From: Kiritimatiellia bacterium
GTDB taxonomy: Bacteria; Verrucomicrobiota; Kiritimatiellia; RFP12; UBA1067
NCBI GenBank assembly: GCA_017959645.1
Contig: JAGDAE010000038.1
Span: 1-8,145 of the forward strand
DNA: 8,145 bases
Direction of reading: 5' to 3'
Shown: one piece after another, positions 5,181-8,145 of the stretch
Position numbering within the stretch: position 1 is the stretch's first letter
Layout: each line of letters begins with the position of its first letter
Position numbers and translations under genes: made by a program
Notes under the pieces: model-generated
What the model saw: the letters and a program-made list of their open reading frames with translations, nothing else
Databases searched by the model: none
What the model was told of the DNA's origin: nothing

Positions 5181-6811
5181 GCGGTAACGCTTCCGCCCGA
5201 TTCTATCGCATCGGCGACGGAATCGCGCCACGCCCGCAAGACGGCGGGGTCGACGCTGTATTCGACGAGCGATCCGACCAGTTCCTGCGAAACTTCCGGC
5301 AGAACGCCGAATTTCTCTTCGTAGATTTTCGCGTAGGCGAAATCTTCGATTCCGTCGCGAAAGTTCTCGAGCCGCTGCGTCGCGACCGGTATCCCGTCGG
5401 GGCCGGCCGCCGTCCAGGCGCCGTCGCCGTTGCTGAACAGCGACCATGAACGCGGCTCCCAGTCGGTGTAGGGGCCGGACGTCACCGGACGGCGGGAATT
5501 CCACACGCTGATCTCGTAGTAGAGAAAACCGTCCGGACGGTACTTCACGCTCATCGCCCCCATGAGCAGACGCCCTTCGATCGGACGCGACTCTATGAAC
5601 ATGTTGGCGTACGGCGGCAGCGGATAGCAGCAAATGTACCACCATACCTTCTTGCCGCGCGAGCGCGCATCGTCGGCGCGGACGGCGTCGTAATGGTCGG
5701 TGCGCGGGCAGAATGCGTCGATTCCCGCAAGCGCGGAACCCGCACCGTACGAATTGTCGAGCGCGGTCGTCAGGAGCGGAACGCCGGGAAACTCCTCTTT
5801 CAGAATCTCGATCGCCTTTGCGATCAGCGGGAATTTCTCTTCGGTGGTCTCGTCGCATCCGTAGAGATACGCGCGGTCGGCGATTCCCAGCTCTTTCGCC
5901 CTTTCGTACGCCTTTCTGCTCTGGCCGACGACGCGTTCTCGCCAGGATTGGACATCCTCGTCCGAAAGCGACTTCGGATACGACCAGTAGTTGAGGTTGA
6001 AGCGGTTGATCCTGCCCTGGTCGCGCACACGCTCGAGCATGTCGAAATGCGGAGGATTCTCCCCGTCCAGATAGAGCGAATCCGGCGTTATGAAATAGTC
6101 GGCGAGAAAATCGCCCCACTCCGCACGATGCCTCTCCCACAGTTTTACCGGTCCGTCCGGGTCTTCGTTGCGCTCTTTCATCGCGTCCAGTTCGCTTTTG
6201 AGCGGATTGGAGTAGTGTCCGGGCAGAATCTGGTGGGAGCCGGGGCTGAAAGTAACCGCCATCGGCAACGGCGCGACCGCCGGCATCTCGAATCCGTTCA
6301 CCCGCACGGCAAGCGGAAACTCCCGCGCCTCTTCGCCGTCGGCCGAGACGCGCAGAACCGCGCCGTATTCCCCCGCCGCCGTTTCGCGCGGGCAATGCAC
6401 CCGTATCCAGAAACTCATCACATCGCCGGCCGGCACGTCTGCCGAATCGAGAAAATCGAGAATGAGATTCGGCCACCATCCCAGCGTCGGGTTGCCTTCG
6501 AGCTTGTCGAAATATTCCGGCTTGTTGACCAGCTTGACGTATCCGACCGGCGAACACTCCACCCAGTCCGCCGCCTCGCCGCCGAAAGCCTCCACTCGCA
6601 GGCCCTTCATGTCCGAGTCAGAGCGCACCAGCAGCTGGAAGCTCTCGTATTCTCCGCGCGCCAGACGCACCGAGAAAGATTGCGCCGGGTCGATCCGCCT
6701 CGGGATCTTCGGCCTTACCGCCTCCATCGACGACGCTTCGCCGACTTCGAACGCCTTGACGCCGGAGACCATCGCCGCCAACGCCGCCGCAATCGCGATT
6801 CTACGGTTCAT
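5174..6811 (-). CDS. Secreted DUF4091/GH123-like glycoside hydrolase-type protein
   Basis: The 545-residue product begins with a signal peptide (MNRR, hydrophobic 5-18, likely cleavage after VKA at 18-20), so it is exported. Residues about 25-175 look like a beta-sandwich (RLARGEYESFQLLV at 49-62). Residues about 185-500 fit the DUF4091/GH123-type catalytic barrel: YLYGCDE with adjacent D320-E321, matching the Asp-Glu pair used in substrate-assisted catalysis by GH123 beta-N-acetylgalactosaminidases; KKVWWYICCYP at 387-397; FSNGDG at 459-464; and RLENFRDGIEDFAY at 480-493. The likely role is release of N-acetylhexosamine from host or environmental glycans; substrate is not shown by sequence. 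The start is ATG at 6811, with GGAGG 5 bases upstream. A GTG at 6817 is in frame, but the ribosome binding site would overlap it. It overlaps the end of tcdA by 11 bases, so it is probably in the same transcript, although the function looks unrelated. Confidence 0.82.
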   Translation of the reverse strand: MNRRIAIAAALAAMVSGVKAFEVGEASSMEAVRPKIPRRIDPAQSFSVRLARGEYESFQLLVRSDSDMKGLRVEAFGGEAADWVECSPVGYVKLVNKPEYFDKLEGNPTLGWWPNLILDFLDSADVPAGDVMSFWIRVHCPRETAAGEYGAVLRVSADGEEAREFPLAVRVNGFEMPAVAPLPMAVTFSPGSHQILPGHYSNPLKSELDAMKERNEDPDGPVKLWERHRAEWGDFLADYFITPDSLYLDGENPPHFDMLERVRDQGRINRFNLNYWSYPKSLSDEDVQSWRERVVGQSRKAYERAKELGIADRAYLYGCDETTEEKFPLIAKAIEILKEEFPGVPLLTTALDNSYGAGSALAGIDAFCPRTDHYDAVRADDARSRGKKVWWYICCYPLPPYANMFIESRPIEGRLLMGAMSVKYRPDGFLYYEISVWNSRRPVTSGPYTDWEPRSWSLFSNGDGAWTAAGPDGIPVATQRLENFRDGIEDFAYAKIYEEKFGVLPEVSQELVGSLVEYSVDPAVLRAWRDSVADAIESGGSVTAK

Positions 6812-7493
6812 CTTCACCTCCAGTGTCTTTTCCGCCGCCGATGATGTCGAGCACGTGGGCGGCCAGCACCATTCCGAACGTCGCCGTCACCGGCATTATG
6901 CTGCCGCGCTCTTCGATACGGGCGGGCGGCTCGTCGGAGACGGCGCAGAAGAACTTTCGCGCCGGCTGGCGCCCGAGCGCCTTGAACCGCCGCCTCAGCG
7001 CTTTGGCGACGGCGTCGCCGGTTATCTTGTCGAACCGCCTGAGCGCCACTCTGCCGGGATCGGTCCTGAGCGCCGCCCCCATCGAGCTTGCGGCCGGTAT
7101 GCCCCTGTCGGCCGCCTCGAGCAAAAGGGCGGCTTTGGCGTCCATCGAATCTATCGCGTCCACTATCGCGTCGAAATCCCACGGCCCGCGGTAGTCTTCG
7201 ATGCGCTCGAACCGCGCTTCGATTTTGCAGGCAGGGTTTATCTCTTCGAGCCGCGCCTTCATCGCCTCGACCTTCTTCATGCCGAGAGTCCGCGAATTCG
7301 CCGCCGCCTGGCGGTTGATGTTGCTCGGCTGCACCGTGTCGCCGTCGATGAGCGCGAGCGCCCCGACGCCTGTCCGCGCAAGCGCTTCGGCGCACCACCC
7401 GCCGACTCCGCCGATGCCGACGACCGCGACCTTGGCGGACGCGATGCGCGCCATCCTCTCCGCTCCCAGCAGCGATTCGCTTCTAGAGAACAT
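6801..7493 (-). CDS. tcdA: tRNA threonylcarbamoyladenosine dehydratase (TcdA/CsdL)
   Basis: This E1/ThiF-fold enzyme uses ATP to cyclise t6A at tRNA position 37 into ct6A. The 230-residue product has the nucleotide-binding GIGGVGG at 26-32, ALARTGVGALALIDGD at 37-52, the NINRQ motif at 58-62, DAIDSMDAKAAL at 112-123 and the C-terminal MPVTATFGMVLAAHVL at 200-215. All are hallmarks of TcdA rather than of MoeB or ThiF, and the CxxC zinc site of MoeB is absent. E. coli TcdA is 268 residues; this one is shorter mainly in the variable region before the C-terminal MVTATFG-type motif. Start ATG at 7493 lies 3 bases after the nadD stop, so the two genes are probably translationally coupled. The 3' end overlaps the DUF4091 gene. 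Confidence 0.9.
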   Translation of the reverse strand: MFSRSESLLGAERMARIASAKVAVVGIGGVGGWCAEALARTGVGALALIDGDTVQPSNINRQAAANSRTLGMKKVEAMKARLEEINPACKIEARFERIEDYRGPWDFDAIVDAIDSMDAKAALLLEAADRGIPAASSMGAALRTDPGRVALRRFDKITGDAVAKALRRRFKALGRQPARKFFCAVSDEPPARIEERGSIMPVTATFGMVLAAHVLDIIGGGKDTGGEDEP

Positions 7494-7496
7494 CGG

Positions 7497-7679
7497 CTAC
7501 TTCTTGAGATACAGGCGGCAATGGCAGAACCCGCGGTAGCCGTCGTCGGCCAGCTGGGCGAGAAACTCTTCGCAGGGGCAGAAATATTCTCTCGCCTTCG
7601 CGAGCCGGCAGGGGCAGAACCATCCCTTTCTCGCCAGTCCGTCGCGCACCGTGCGGACGATTTTTGCGTCCGGATTCTC
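7497..7679 (-). other. FTR-type catalytic domain at the C-terminus of NadD
   Basis: Domain-level entry for residues 151-210 of the nadD product. All six cysteines of a ferredoxin:thioredoxin reductase catalytic-type domain are present as CPC-x9-CPC-x15-CHC. This is a compact spacing compared with the plant/cyanobacterial CPC-x16-CPC-x8-CHC, but agrees with small FTR-like proteins I recall from anaerobic Firmicutes. There is no ATG or ribosome binding site between residues 120 and 160 that would suggest a separate gene. Redox partner and target are unknown. Confidence 0.8.
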
Positions 7680-8129
7680 CACGACTCCGCCGCGGTCGAA
7701 AAGCTCCCTTATCCTCGTCGACGATTCCGGCGTTCGCGCGTACGCCTTGAAGGTGCAGAGTTTCGCGAGCCGGTCGTAGTCTTTCCACATCGGCAGCCCC
7801 GCGAGCGAATCCTCGCCGACGATGAAGAAGAGTTCCGCGTCAGGATTTTCCGCTGCGATCTCCGAGACGGTGTCGATCGCGTACGAGATTCCCCCGCGCC
7901 TGATTTCGCGAAGATCGACCTCCGCCCCGGGAATCTCCCGGAACGCGGCCGAAACCGCCTCGAGGCGGCTGAAGAATTCCGGTTTCTTGCCGATCGCCTT
8001 GAATGGGCTCGTCGATGCCGGCACGACCAGCAGGCGGTCGAGCCCGAGGTCTTCGACGGCGGCGCGGGCGACTGCGACATGGCCGTAGTGCACCGGATTG
8101 AAACTGCCGCCGAAGATTCCTATTCTCAT
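7497..8129 (-). CDS. nadD: Nicotinate-nucleotide adenylyltransferase (NadD) fused to an FTR-type iron-sulfur/disulfide domain
   Basis: Residues 1-147 are NadD, which makes deamido-NAD from NaMN and ATP: GGSFNPVHYGH at 7-17 (the nucleotidyltransferase GxFxPxHxGH), SYAIDTV at 82-88, FIVGEDSLAGLPMWKDY at 102-118, and SSTRIREL at 136-143. Two usual parts are missing: about 20 residues between the RP(G) strand and SSTxIR, and the C-terminal LxPxxVxxYIxxxGLY tail. In place of the tail, residues about 151-210 read NPDAKIVRTVRDGL, then CPC (172-174), 9 residues, CPC (184-186), 15 residues, CHC (202-204), RLYLKK. This six-cysteine pattern is that of the catalytic subunit of ferredoxin:thioredoxin reductase and small stand-alone relatives in anaerobes, in which four cysteines hold a 4Fe-4S cluster and two form a redox disulfide. 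The frame is continuous. The start ATG at 8129 lies 1 base after a probable upstream stop. Confidence 0.88.
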   Translation of the reverse strand: MRIGIFGGSFNPVHYGHVAVARAAVEDLGLDRLLVVPASTSPFKAIGKKPEFFSRLEAVSAAFREIPGAEVDLREIRRGGISYAIDTVSEIAAENPDAELFFIVGEDSLAGLPMWKDYDRLAKLCTFKAYARTPESSTRIRELFDRGGVVENPDAKIVRTVRDGLARKGWFCPCRLAKAREYFCPCEEFLAQLADDGYRGFCHCRLYLKK

Positions 8130-8130
8130 G

Positions 8131-8145
8131 TCAGGCGAGCTCCCG
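8131..8145 (-). CDS. Possible last codons of an upstream gene (partial)
   Basis: Just before the nadD ATG the minus strand reads CGG GAG CTC GCC TGA, a stop codon one base upstream of nadD. This fits the tight packing of the downstream genes, so nadD is probably not first in its transcript. A GGGAG 10 bases before the nadD ATG could serve as its ribosome binding site inside this gene. Four codons are too few to name a product, and a chance stop is possible. Confidence 0.3.
   Translation of the reverse strand, partial: RELA

Noticed and set aside
1..8145. CRISPR array, insertion sequence, integrase, toxin-antitoxin or phage genes
   Set aside because: No spaced direct repeats, terminal inverted repeats flanking a transposase, or relevant protein motifs were seen; this looks like a housekeeping region.

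Overview
The window is GC-rich, densely packed bacterial chromosome with eight complete genes and the last few codons of a probable ninth. Three features point to the Planctomycetes-Verrucomicrobia-Chlamydiae (PVC) group, perhaps a Lentisphaerota/Kiritimatiellota-type anaerobe. First, a long GreA has a large N-terminal extension, as in chlamydiae and spirochaetes. Second, a DksA-type zinc-finger gene sits directly before lspA, a pairing I recall from Chlamydia. Third, there is a secreted DUF4091/GH123-like protein. This placement is inference from gene content; no rRNA or tRNA is present to confirm it.

Layout, left to right. Positions 1-231 hold no convincing gene, only an inverted repeat downstream of miaA. 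Positions 232-2086 (minus) are a tight cluster read dksA-like > lspA > miaA, with overlapping ends (an ATGA junction, then a 28-base overlap). Positions 2128-4152 (minus) encode the long GreA. GreA and the dksA-like gene each have a good extended -10 promoter and a strong ribosome binding site. Positions 4153-4389 are a divergent intergenic region with the greA promoter on one side and a near-consensus sigma-54 promoter on the other. Positions 4390-5121 (plus) hold two small heat shock proteins ending at an intrinsic terminator. Positions 5174-8129 (minus) are a second tight cluster read nadD > tcdA > secreted DUF4091/GH123-like protein.

Functional themes. Two RNA polymerase secondary-channel factors (Gre-type and DksA-type) lie side by side. 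Two enzymes acting on tRNA position 37 (MiaA for i6A, TcdA for cyclic t6A) are present in different clusters. MiaA, NadD and TcdA are all shorter than their textbook relatives.

The most striking observation is that the nadD reading frame continues, without a stop, from a trimmed NaMN adenylyltransferase into about 60 residues carrying a complete ferredoxin:thioredoxin-reductase-type cysteine pattern (CPC-x9-CPC-x15-CHC). This predicts an iron-sulfur/disulfide redox module fused to an NAD biosynthesis enzyme.
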